Position numbers and translations under genes: made by a program
The notes under the pieces: generated by a model
What the model saw: the letters and a program-made list of their open reading frames with translations, nothing else
What the model was told of the DNA's origin: nothing
Database searches by the model: none
Shown: positions 35,301 to 44,578 of the stretch, in pieces
Layout of the letters: every line of letters begins with the position of its first letter
Position numbering within the stretch: position 1 is the stretch's first letter
NCBI GenBank assembly: GCA_016165875.1
Contig: JABBOT010000035.1
Span: 2,386,760 to 2,450,759 of the forward strand
Origin: Acanthopleura granulata
Lineage: Eukaryota; Mollusca; Polyplacophora; Chitonida; Chitonidae
Reading direction: 5' to 3'
DNA length: 64,000 nucleotides

Positions 35301-38300
35301 GGGTCGGCTTTTTGTCATTTTAAATTTTCAAAATGAAAACACTTTGAAATTAAGGTTGATATTTACATGTACGTGGTAAACTCTGTTTATATCAAAGAAT
35401 TCAAAATACTTTCCATGTAAACAAAAGTATTTGTATTCACAGATTTAGGGAATACTCCCAATGACAATTGTATACTGACTGTAACTTTTTCAATCGTATG
35501 TGTTTGTAGCAGTATTTAAAACAACTTCTCAAATTAGGATGCAAAATTCTTTAGTGCATAATGGTATGAGTTTGTATTAATAAAAATATTTTACCTTTCT
35601 GGACAATGATTTTGGAATGTGGCACTCATATATCTATAAATGCATTGTGCTAGCTCTTATTTTCGTTTTCTGTGTCAAGAGATGTCCAACTCAATGTCTC
35701 ACATGGAATTTTCAAGATTCCATTATCACTAATGTTCTGGAACCTTTTTGAGGATATGTGACCAACAGCGCTCTCACATCTGGACCAGCTCAGGTGGTCT
35801 TGCATTATATTTTAATGTTGGGGAGCATTAACCTTCGGCGAAGATATATGTTGCATACACATTGAGATACAGCTGTGATACATTTGCTTACCTTTTGCAA
35901 CCACTGGTACTGACGGTTGGGATAATTCCTCTGAAGTCTCCATTATGCCCAGACACATGGTCAGTTTTGAACAATTTGTAGATTCTGTGTGCCTCACAGT
36001 GGGTGGTTATATGAGTGAATGACTATACGTTCACGTGGCTACATTCAGCTTGCAATAGGTTTGAGGAAAATAGCCCATTCATACACTGTAGCTTAATTGC
36101 ACCTTAAAGAGGTGGCCCCTACATTTATATGTAAGTGTCAGTGAAAGAAAAGATATGCTATTGCCATGTATTTTTCAGCTAATTTGTCAAGTCAAAATGT
36201 GGACCACTTGATGTCATCACCTGCAGCCGAGAGCGTGTTGGAGATGGGATACGCATGGGATTTAGTGAGAAGAGGATTGGAGATGCTCGTAAGACAGAAA
36301 GGTGAGATTTGGTGTTTCCAGTACAGCCCTAGAGTTGTAGTGGCCATTGAAGCGCTGAACCTAAATAGATGTACATGCAGATTATAGCTCTGTAGAAGTG
36401 CACTAGAACAAGTCTTTCTTATGGATAGACAACTTCTTGGTTTATTATCACGACGTTTCGATGTAGATACTAACATCGTTATCAAGTGAGTGAAATCAAG
36501 ACATCAACGCTCTAGATATAACAAGTAGAGATACAAGTGTCAACATGTAGAACAATATTCAGGGGGGATTAGGCTCGATGGGGTTCCAGGTCAGTTTGGA
36601 GGATTAGTAGGTCATAAGCTGAGGGAAGGTAATCCCTTGATCTCTGTTGAGGCTAGGCTTTAATCTCTTAATCTGGATGGCTTCTTGTAGTTTAGTCTTT
36701 TTCCAGTTGGGTTGATTAGAGTTTAGTGTTCTGATTGTGTTCCATTTGATGTTGTGGTGTGGGTTTTCCTGGATGTGGTCACTTATGGTGGATTTGGAAT
36801 CAGATTTTTCGACAGATGACTTGTGTTCTTTAATTCGGGTTCCTTCACCCCAACATAATGGATACCCAGCAAACAAAGTCAACAAAGCAATCCAGAAAGT
36901 TATACACCCGCCATCCAACCAACCGACGAGAGTCAGAGATGAAGGCCCTGGAATCCGAATAAGCCTTCCATATATCGGTCCAACCAACCACAAAATTGCC
37001 CGCCTATTAAAACAATCCACAGGAATAGAAACCTTCTTTAAAAACCAGACTACACTCAAATCATTCCTCCATGCCAAAGAGAAGAGGAGAGCCACTAAGC
37101 CCTCACCACCCAAAGGAGTTGTATACCAAATAAACTGCAATGCATCCTACATCGGAGAAACAGGAAGACCCCTATGAACCCGAATTAAAGAACACAAGCT
37201 ATCTGTTGAAAACTCTGATTCCAAATCCGCCATAAGTGACCACATCCAGGGAAATCCACACCACAACATCAAACGGAACACAATCAGAACACTAAACTCT
37301 AATCAACCCAACTGGAAAAAGCCTAAACTACAAAAAGCCATCCAGATTAAGAGATTAAAGCCTAGCCTCAACAGAGATCAAGGGATTTACTTTCCCTCAG
37401 CTTATGACCTATTAATCCTCCAAACTGACCTGGAACCCCATCGAGCCTAATCCCCCCTGAATATTGTTCTACATGTTGACACTTGTATCTCTACTTGTTA
37501 TATCTAGAGCGTTGATGTCTTGATTTCACTCACTTGATAACGGTGTTAGTATCTACATCGAAACGTCATGATAATAAACCAAGAAGTTGTATATCCATAA
37601 GAAAGACTTGTTCTAGTATACTTCCATCCCAACTTCTAAATCCCACTTAAACAAGTTATACGTCTGCAGAAGTGTTCGCTAGGATTTGTAGTACACAAGT
37701 ATTGTAAAAAAGAGGACTTGGTTTTGACTGGGTGGAGTCATTTACAATCATCAGGAGAGATTACTGTAGTCTTTGTTTTTCTGTGTTAGTCTACATGTAC
37801 GTGTGTTCTAGATAAAACACATAGGTGCCACTAAAATTTAGGTCTTGTTGTTTCCACATGATAGGAGAATATTGTGAAACTTTTAAATAAAGTGTGTGTT
37901 CAGCAGTTTTACACAAATGTGCTTCATAGTGCTTAAGAACTGTTTAAGCTGTTATGTCTGCATATACATGTACCTGTGTGTAACTTGTCACATTGTATAT
38001 TTTGTTCAAGATGTTCTGTCCTTCGTTTAGAATTTAGCACAGTGCCGAGTGGGTTCTAGATTCACAGAAAATCAAGGATTCCAAACATATTGTTTATTCT
38101 CTGCGGTCTCCTCACCCTGCAAAATGTACATCTGTTTTAGGTGGGACTACAGTCTTGTCCCTGGTGTAACCCGTGACACTTTCGGACGAATCTGCGCTTG
38201 TTGAAATGTTAGAAATAAGAAGAGTCTGAATGGAATATTTTGCACAGTTCATCAAAACTTATATCTCAAGTTCGGTGTAGGAGCAATCCTGAAACATGCT

Positions 38301-41300
38301 TGGTTTATCGATTCAGAAACGTAGAACTGTCGTCTGTATCCAGTTATCCAGTTACTGCCAACTGAAATTTTGTGGAACATATCATCGTTTTGTTCTTTCA
38401 TCGTAGATAAACTACATGTTGAAATGTGTATGATACATGGACTTGTGTCATGTGTAACTGTTAACAGACTACCATGAACAGTTTTACCCATTTCAGCTAC
38501 ACTGCAAGACACTATCATATTGCTGTCTGGAGGGCATGGCTTGCCAGAATTTCTGTCTGTAAAGTTCTTCCTCATTGGTTTTGAAAGCTTCTGTGGTGGA
38601 AACCTCGTACTTACCAAGGTGAAAATGGAACAGTCGATCAGTGGTGTGATACCGGGATGTGGCAGTGTTGGCCCAAGGCCAAGTGGGACCAAATGAATGC
38701 ATGTTGTGTGTTACATTCACGTGCATGACATGCCCTGGTCAGGAGCATTACCACCTCAGGTTTTCATGATGGGCACATATGCAAACCTGAAGTGGCACTG
38801 ATTTAAAAACCAGAAAAACCCATTCAAGTCCAAATGGAAATTTCATTACACTTATCATTTTAACTAATATTCCCACCAAATACACGGACAGACCAAAAGT
38901 TACCATCCCTCAGGCGATTGGAATGTTAAAAATATCGAGTTGATACGGGTGAGGAAGGGAAACAAGTCTCTACCTAAACATTAAATGTGCTCGTCTTAAT
39001 TTTCACTGTTGAATATATGGACAGTATAATGTACAGCAGAATATATCCTTGATGTTTAAGTGGAAAGGATTTTATTTTAACATCAAACTGGGTTTTTTTT
39101 TATGTTTTTGAAAAATGGAAAAAGTTTTTACGTGAGTTTTCCATAGATTTGTATATTTGTAAGTGGCAGTGCGCAAAACTGTAGCTCAACCTAATGTGTC
39201 CACAACTTTTTCACATCAAAGCCAAATATTGCAGTGTTTGGACCCTTACATTTCGAAATTGTGAAGAACTGGTATTAGTTGAAGCTACTGCATCTTGTTA
39301 CATCTTTATGTGTATGAAACATTGTTAACAGATTCTGTTGGGATTTGCAGTGGCTCTTCAAAATGAATTTCATTCTTAATTGCATTACCAGTGACAGTTT
39401 GTAAAATACACAGCTGTTTTGCAATGTCGTAGCCCAGCCATAAACACGACTATGGCTATGTATACATTGGATTAATCTTTCACATAATTGAATCAAATGA
39501 AAGGCTGAAATTGTTCTTGGGCTGAGTTCACTCAAGCCTTATGCAAAATAAAGAACCTCTGCCATGTGATACTTCATTACATGTATTTAACATTTTACGT
39601 GAAACAGTTTACTTGTGTTGATCCTCTATTTGCTCACAAGGACATGTATGCCTTTTTCTTTTTCTTTTCTTTTAAACTTGAAAATATCAGAAACGGTATG
39701 GGATGAATCAAAACGTGGCACTCCAATGATTAAGTGACCCTGCCAAGGTATAGGATTGTACTAGTACATGTAGATGTGTGGACCAGACTTTATGTGCAAT
39801 TCTTAAATGCGTGGAATTTTAAGGTGTCATTAGATACAGTACGGAAGTGGTACTAGCAGTTCATTTTGTCTACTCAGTCTCTCAATGTAAACAAAGTTAA
39901 AACAATTTTGTTTTTCAGGAACCGACGCTGGCATAAATGCACATGAACTGGTGGAAATCCTCCTGGAACTTCCAGATGTAACAGGTGACGCTTGCCATCA
40001 AAATGATGATCAGCAGGCCAGCGCAACAGAGCAACAGTCAGGTGAATGAAATCTTCCCATTGCCACCTGGGAAAGTCTGCAGATGGTCATGGCTTACCCA
40101 CAGGCTCTTTCAGGTTTCTTCCATCATGAATTAGTGCTGGCCACCGTCATATCAGTGAAATATTCTTGAGCACGTTGTGAAACACTGGTCGATTATATAA
40201 ATAACTAAGTGAAATCTTCTCTCTCTGTCTACAGATGATGATATCCTTTTCCTGTGTCAGTTAACCTTTAGCAACTGTGTATGTGTGTAGTCTCATTTTA
40301 TAACATATGGCTAGGTTTAATCATGTGGTTCGACCGGTACCTGGTGAGATGCTGCCATGTGAGCAGGCTGAGTTTAGTTGCCTCTGCCCAGAAGGTGTCC
40401 CACCAGTCTGTCAGTCTGATTGCCGCTACACTTCTGCATTCAATCTGTGATGCTACTTCCAGATTTATTGATAGTATTTTGAATTTTATGTTGCAGACCT
40501 GATGTATCTTTTACTTGTATTTTGCCATATTTTAGAGTTGATTGCTCTTAAATGTTGAGACTGCCCCTGAAGCATTTAGGAGAGTTGGGATCCATTATTT
40601 GGACTATTTCATACTCTCGGAGTTTACTTTAAGGTCTGCTTATTTGTTAGGTGGCTTCTAAGAGCAATGGTTTCCTGCACACTCATAACCATCACATTGT
40701 AAGTGAAAATTCTTCAGTGCAGCGTTAAACTTAATCACATAATCATAATCACATAGCAAATTTCTGCAATACATAAATTTACATTATGCCTTATGCATTC
40801 TGATAATGAGGCATACGCTATGTATAAGGTACATGGAAATTTGTATGTGCCATGTGTTTTACCCTCCCCTTTGATTGCACACTGTAGGTGAAGTCGTAGG
40901 AGCTACTGGACACATGTCGTTACCAAACCTTCCCAGAAGCAATTCCTTAATTGTAGACGAGTCGGAAATCGGGGAAGAATTAGGTGAGTTTATACCATTT
41001 TCATCACGTATCTTTGTCTACCCTGTGCATGCATGTATTTTGTTACTGTTGTATCTTCAATATAAATATTTCTACTTCCTAACCTGATGTAATTTTATAC
41101 TTCATATGTGGACAGGATGTGCTCACTACATGTACCACTTCATACAAGGTACATGGTGTAACCTCAGCAGTTCGTCTGTCGAATATTTGCAGATCCAACT
41201 CAAATCACCTGTGGTTTCAGATCAAATTGTCTGTGGAATAAGTCAAATCGAGCATGGACGCAGCACAGGTGGTTTAAAAAAGGAGTAAATCCAAACGAAT

Positions 41301-43558
41301 ATTACCATCTGTTAGCGTATAATAAACAAACTGACTGTCGACGTGTTGTTGAGATGTTTGTGCCTTAGGCCATGATAGAATGCTACTTTCCGACATGATT
41401 TTTGGACAAGACTTGTTTGTTTTTACATAAGCCGTAATCTAGCTCCTGTCACATCCTTCTGTGCTGAAGGTGTTGAAAAAACTTTCACGGATGTTGTTCA
41501 GATCCACCGCAGATGCTTGGCAAGAGTTCTGTGAAAACTGTGATCTCATGCGAGTCCGACACCAATCCAGCCCCGTAGAACCTGATCTCTGCAGAGGTTA
41601 TACATGTACCTTGTTAGAAGCTGTAGTACTGTACATGTAATTGTATTGGTGTGTTGGTGATTTATTTGTTCGGTTTTTTTTTTTTCGTTTTTTTTTACAT
41701 ATTACAGATATAACCTACCACTGATTTTTGCTTTACATGCAGGCATGAACATGTACACCTATTTATTCTTTGTTCAGGTGAAGTTGTCTGATATATGGAA
41801 GAAAACATCCATTTTTCAGTTGCAGTGCTGCTTACTTGTATCAAGTTGCTAAATTTATTACATGCTATTTAATTTTGCCTTACAGGAGAGAAAAAGCCAT
41901 GTGTGTGGCTCTGTGCTGGGATAGAATTATCAATGGTGTAGTTTTTTTTCTTGATTACCACAAAGTATGGGATGATCTTCACATCTCGTCACTATTATGA
42001 TTCGTAATAGAGTGATTCTAGGCTTCCATTGGTCAATTCACGGTCACGTGATATGCCACAAAACGTGATGTACAACGAAAAAAACAAAAGACAATACCAG
42101 ATGACCACATGCTAATGGCCAACCATCTGATTTAATTTAACTGTTTAATCGAAACAGTTACCTCCCTTTGTCTGCCCTCTTATCGTATAGTAGACGATGG
42201 CTTGCACAGCATTCATAAAGGTACAAGATTCTACCGAGTGGGTTGTTGCTTTTCCTTTTTGTTCACTTGATGAACATCACTTCTCTCATGCTGACAGTTT
42301 TTGATATCCCATTATGCTCCGCACTTGGAGAACATCACCTCTCTCGCACTGACAGTTTCTGATATCCCATCGTACTCTGCATTTGGTGAACATCACTTCT
42401 CTTGCGCTGACAGTTTCTCATATCTCATTATGCTCTGTATTTGAACATCACATGTCGCTCGTTTGAAGTTTCTTATTTCCCATCATGCTCTGCACTTGGT
42501 GAACATCACTTCTCTCGCCCTGACAGTTTCTGATGTCCCATCGTGCTCCACATTGGGTGAACATCACTTCTCTAGCGTTGACAGTTTCTGATATCCCATC
42601 GTTCTCCGCACTTGGTGAACCTTACTTGCCTAAAGCAGGCAATTTCTGATATTCCATCCTAGGGCATGCACTATCGCTATGTTGACCCATTTTATGGATG
42701 TAGGTCAAGAGCTACAATAACTATACAAGTATTCTGCTATACTCCGGGGTATTTGACTTGACTGCAAACGAGAGTGAAAACCTCCAGCCTTTATTAAGTA
42801 ACTGACAAACTTTCCGCACGCTGATTTTCACAAAGAGAACATATTTGAAGACAGTTGAGTCTAGTAAGGTTCTTGCAAGACCATGAGACACAGTTATTAG
42901 CACTACTCACCCTTGATAGCAACCAGGATTCTAGGAACAATGTGGGCAAAGCAGTCTGAAGAATTCCAGCTGTCACTGGCTGGGATTGAACCAACACTGT
43001 GTGACCAGGGCCACGGTATACTTCCATTTCAGCAGAAGCGGTCATAACATTTTACCCTTCTTTTTTAGATGGTGGATATGGTGTGGATGTTTGTGTCGAT
43101 CCAGCAAAGATGGCATCAGCTATCAGGCGAATTAACATCAACTTATGGAATTTGTCACCATTTCAGCACTACGTTTTCTCAAGTTTTCATGTGTAATATT
43201 TTTTTCTGTTACTTGTTTTTCCACCACTCCAATTTCATTTTGAGTCAGACATGTGAGATTTTCTTAATAGCGATGAAAAAAAATGATTATAATTCATGTA
43301 GTTTAGATGATGTACTACCTATAGCGATCAGAAATTCATGTTCACTAATTCCACGTTTCAGATACAAAGTCACTTAGAGAGAAAAACAGAGAATTGATAG
43401 AGCAAACGCTTTGCAAGATCTGCCTGGAAAATAAGATGTGTATAACGTTCCTACCCTGTGGTCACTTGGTTTCCTGTGCAGAATGTGCCCCTGCGCTCCG
43501 GAAGTGCCCAATCTGCCGCAGCACCATCAAGGGCAGAGTCCGGGTGTACATGTCCTAA
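29047..43558 (+). CDS. membrane-anchored inhibitor-of-apoptosis-like protein (3 BIR, UBA, RING)
   Basis: Eight exons join in frame (2805 nt, 934 codons): 29047-29334, 30448-32203, 33183-33355, 35174-35222, 36179-36301, 39919-40041, 40888-40983, 43362-43558. Every junction is GT-AG with matching phase. Domains: residues about 200-225 and 251-272 are hydrophobic membrane segments (MGSLILMSLSLLFLISSLLV; VWTVMIVISITLLQVFF). BIR1 is ~359-431 (ligands C400, C403, H420, C427), BIR2 ~534-606 (C575, C578, H595, C602), BIR3 ~647-725 (C689, C692, H709, C716); all keep C-x2-C-x16-H-x6-C. A UBA-like region is ~757-820, and the C-terminal RING starts CKIC at 887. Known: BIRs bind caspases or IAP-binding-motif proteins, the UBA binds ubiquitin and the RING is an E3 ligase. 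Membrane segments are unusual for a BIR-UBA-RING protein. Start codon and exon 1 are the least certain parts. Confidence 0.88.
29335..30447. other. IAP intron 1
   Basis: Non-coding; contains a G-run near 29803-29820 and a long T-rich tract before the acceptor TTTTTTGTCAG. The open frame entering the acceptor from 30247 is intronic. Confidence 0.5.
30448..32203 (+). CDS. IAP exon 2: membrane segments, BIR1, BIR2, start of BIR3
   Basis: 1756 nt, phase 0 to 1, unusually long. In order: a Lys-rich polar part, two membrane segments about 25 residues apart, a ~90-residue spacer, BIR1 with GFRYTKSGDRVACFSCEGVV, a Ser/Thr-rich linker with the near-repeats NDSGFPSTRDS and RDSGFADPTRS, BIR2 with GFYYTGLYYKVCCAFCGGML, a Pro-rich linker and the first half of BIR3. 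The gene's defining exon. Confidence 0.93.
32204..33182. other. IAP intron 2, SINE-like repeat inside
   Basis: Holds the tRNA-headed repeat at 32440-32745; no exon otherwise. Confidence 0.6.
32440..32745 (+). repeat. second SINE-type family, tRNA-like head
   Basis: Head TGGTGGTTAGAGTGTCTGTC and box B-like GGGATCAATCC, body GAAAATGGTACTTGTTG and GAGAGGCTAGAGCAAGG, end TGTAAAACCCAAGC then CATA repeats. The same body recurs at 55140-55445. Confidence 0.65.
33183..33355 (+). CDS. IAP exon 3: zinc-binding half of BIR3
   Basis: 173 nt, acceptor TTCTAG|GC, donor GGC|GTAAGT. It encodes CVKCFQCDGGLRNWLPGD and HARWFPQC, completing the third BIR. The Cys-x2-Cys, His and Cys ligands are all present. 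Confidence 0.93.
33356..35173. other. IAP intron 3
   Basis: No exon. It ends close to a degraded SINE 3' end (35054-35115, GCATAAAACACCAATCCAAT). Confidence 0.55.
35054..35115 (+). repeat. SINE 3' fragment
   Basis: Reads CTCGAGTTGGGCATAAAACA then CCAATCCAATACATAAATAC, matching the end of the main SINE family, only 60 bp before an IAP exon. Confidence 0.6.
35174..35222 (+). CDS. IAP microexon (Ser/Thr linker)
   Basis: 49 nt between TTGACAG|GCA and ACAG|GTAAGC, encoding AASSNSRTVVTRSSTT. No domain. It is supported because it exactly supplies the phase needed between exons 3 and 5; without it exon 5 is read out of frame into a stop. Confidence 0.75.
35223..36178. other. IAP intron 4
   Basis: AT-rich; no exon or clear repeat seen. 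Confidence 0.5.
36179..36301 (+). CDS. IAP exon 5: first part of UBA region
   Basis: 123 nt between TTTTTCAG|CT and AAAG|GTGAGA. It encodes ANLSSQNVDHLMSSPAAESV then LEMGYAWDLVRRGLEMLV. The MGY and following helix are typical of the ubiquitin-associated domain that cIAP/XIAP proteins carry between BIR3 and RING. Confidence 0.85.
36450..36492 (-). ncRNA. candidate degenerate hammerhead-like motif, left arm
   Basis: In reverse complement: CACTTGATAA, then a perfect 6-bp stem (CGATGT with ACATCG) around TAGTATCT, then GAAACGTC. The stem followed by GAAAC fits the hammerhead stem II/core, and hammerheads are known in Penelope-like elements, but the expected CUGAUGA reads UUGAUAA, so cleavage is doubtful. 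Confidence 0.3.
36846..37450 (+). pseudogene. Penelope-like RT C-terminus and GIY-YIG endonuclease, broken
   Basis: Reads GYPANKVNKAIQKVIHPP, then LPYIGPTNHKIARLLKQST, TLKSFLHAKEKRRATKPSPP, and the GIY-YIG core start GVVYQINCNASYIGETGRPL. An in-frame TGA follows directly at 37175-37177, after which TRIKEHKLSVENSDSK continues in the same frame to a stop near 37450. The RT catalytic core is absent (5' truncation). Known role: GIY-YIG cuts target DNA for priming. Inactive copy. Confidence 0.85.
37532..37570 (+). ncRNA. candidate degenerate hammerhead-like motif, right arm
   Basis: Same motif in the sense arm: CTTGATAACGGTGTTAGTAT, CTACATCGAAACGTC. One stem pair is changed relative to the left arm to a G-T pair, so pairing is kept. 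Confidence 0.3.
39919..40041 (+). CDS. IAP exon 6: second part of UBA region
   Basis: Starts after TTTTTCAG|GA; encodes GTDAGINAHELVEILLELPD. Two in-frame donors are possible: ACAG|GTGACG (end 39984) or TCAG|GTGAAT (end 40041). They differ by 57 nt (19 residues, QNDDQQ-rich) and both keep phase 1. Confidence 0.82.
40042..40887. other. IAP intron 6 with SINE
   Basis: Contains a SINE fragment at 40068-40205 and a SINE-like tail near 40680-40745. Confidence 0.6.
40068..40205 (+). repeat. SINE 3' half
   Basis: GATGGTCATGGCTTACCCAC, TTTCTTCCATCATGAATTAG, GTGAAATATTCTTGAGCACG; same family as 23284-23420, more diverged. Confidence 0.7.
40888..40983 (+). CDS. IAP exon 7: linker before RING
   Basis: 96 nt between CTGTAG|GT and TTAG|GTGAGT. 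It encodes GEVVGATGHMSLPNLPRSNS then LIVDESEIGEEL, an acidic linker. Phase 1 at both ends, so it could be skipped without breaking the frame. Confidence 0.78.
40984..43361. other. IAP intron 7 with minisatellite
   Basis: Holds the ~58-bp repeat at 42272-42655. A possible alternative terminal exon (acceptor ending 41885, reading GEKKPCVWLCAGIELSMV then stop) is not supported by any domain. Confidence 0.5.
42272..42655. repeat. ~58-bp minisatellite, 6-7 diverged copies
   Basis: Unit of the type TGAACATCACTTCTCTCGCG CTGACAGTTTCTGATATCCC ATCGTGCTCTGCACTTGG. Copies vary in length (about 55-61 bp) and sequence. Confidence 0.88.
43362..43558 (+). CDS. IAP terminal exon, copy A: RING finger
   Basis: 197 nt from GTTTCAG|AT to TAA. 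It encodes TKSLREKNRELIEQTLCKIC then LPCGHLVSCAECAPALRKCP, ICRSTIKGRVRVYMS and stop. The C-x2-C, C-x-H, C-x2-C and C-x2-C ligands of a C3HC4 RING are intact. The RING ends the protein, as in IAP-family E3 ligases. Confidence 0.95.
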
Positions 43559-44165
43559 TGATTGGGAAGTAGTCTGGGAAGGGTGGAGGGGGAGAAGGGT
43601 GGAAATCGTCGTGGTGTGAAATACACCAGACAAATTTGATATGTTCAGCTAAGAGAGCTGGGGCATTTCTGATCATCAGAGGGGTAATGCATGTTCACTG
43701 TAAAATCTACCGGTCAGCTACCTTCTATTTTTGTAGTAGGCTGGTTCGTCGAGTTGTCTAGATGATTGACATGTAATGCTGGCGATTTGGTGCCTGACTC
43801 TGAGGTCGCTGGTTCGAAACCTGGATAGGTCTCAGCCAGTTTTCAGCACTAGAACCTGTGCTATAACTAGAAAGTGTGATCTCTAATAACGATAATACTG
43901 TTACGTAAATTTGTACATGTACATTGAACCCCATAAATATGCCTCTAAACTAAATTTAGTTTCAAGACCTAAAAACCAAATGATAGTATGTTCAACAGAG
44001 ATGTGTAGAAGTACATGATGAGAGTGTGTTCTGTTCGTCAATATGTCCGCCGTAGGCGACAGGTACAGTTACAGATTCTGTAGCAATCGGAGGACTCGAT
44101 GAAACGGAAGTTGTGCTGCTGGTTAGCTCAAGTCTGTCGCTTCAACGTACAGCCTGGCAGGGAAA

Positions 44166-44171
44166 AATAAA
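44166..44171 (+). terminator. candidate poly(A) signal, copy A
   Basis: AATAAA 608 nt after the copy A stop codon; the equivalent in copy B is 48994-48999. No downstream GU-rich element was confirmed. Confidence 0.25.
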
Positions 44172-44247
44172 CAGTGGTGTTGGGGCATTGCAGGTCGACT
44201 CTGGAAATGCCTGTGTATATCAGTTCCGTACATCACCTGCCGAACGT

Positions 44248-44578
44248 AAGTTTTCGCTATTTCTTTCTGTAAACGACTGTGTACCACAGGTGCACAAACT
44301 GTACAAAACTAAACATCTACACAATTTGTACACCTCTAGTACACAGCAGTTGTAGATGGTCACTTTTGGAGGTAGACAGAGGTAGACAAACTGTAACAAA
44401 AGTGACCATCTTCAACTGCTGTGTACTAGAGGTGTACAAATTGTGTAGATGTTTTGTACAGTTTTGTACAGTTTGTGTACCTGTGGTACACAGTCGTTTG
44501 TAGAGATAAATAGCGAAAACTTGTGTATCACTGTTTCAAAAGTTAGTCCGTAAGGTGCTACCATCACGTACTTGTTTA
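44248..44578. mobile_element. palindromic (foldback) element, copy A version
   Basis: The left arm starts AAGTTTTCGCTATTTCTTTC at 44248 and runs to about 44370; the right arm is its reverse complement at about 44397-44522 and continues to CACCTTACGGACTAAC-type tip sequence (reverse complement) ending at 44577. The left tip is missing here. Arms contain TGTACACCTCTAGTACACAG. No ORF; a MITE or foldback transposon. Confidence 0.8.

Larger units (their letters stand above)
36398..37625. mobile_element. Penelope-like retroelement, 5'-truncated and folded back
   Basis: About 445 bp at the left (36398-36842) recur as the reverse complement at 37174-37625, with a unique centre of about 330 bp. Plus-strand coding from the centre to the right arm encodes the end of the RT, a linker and the GIY-YIG endonuclease; the left arm is the same 3' end in opposite orientation. 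Inverted partial copies at the 5' side are a known outcome of Penelope-like element insertion. The outer ends read CACTAGAACAAGTCTTTCTT and its complement. Confidence 0.85.
36302..39918. other. IAP intron 5 with Penelope-like element
   Basis: The largest intron, containing the Penelope-like insertion at 36398-37625. A 146-codon minus-strand frame near 38252-38692 opens TTG, matches nothing I recognise, and is left out. Confidence 0.6.

Noticed and set aside
38252..38726. Two overlapping minus-strand frames (146 and 77 codons)
   Set aside because: Different frames, no recognised family, no ATG for the longer one; intronic.
41886..41945. Alternative IAP terminal exon ending in a stop
   Set aside because: Splice phase fits, but it would remove the RING and encodes no domain; no evidence beyond an AG and an open stretch.
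43755..43860. tRNA gene (box B-like GGTTCGAAACC)
   Set aside because: No foldable acceptor stem or proper box A; it is the head of a tRNA-derived SINE and occurs identically in the duplicate.
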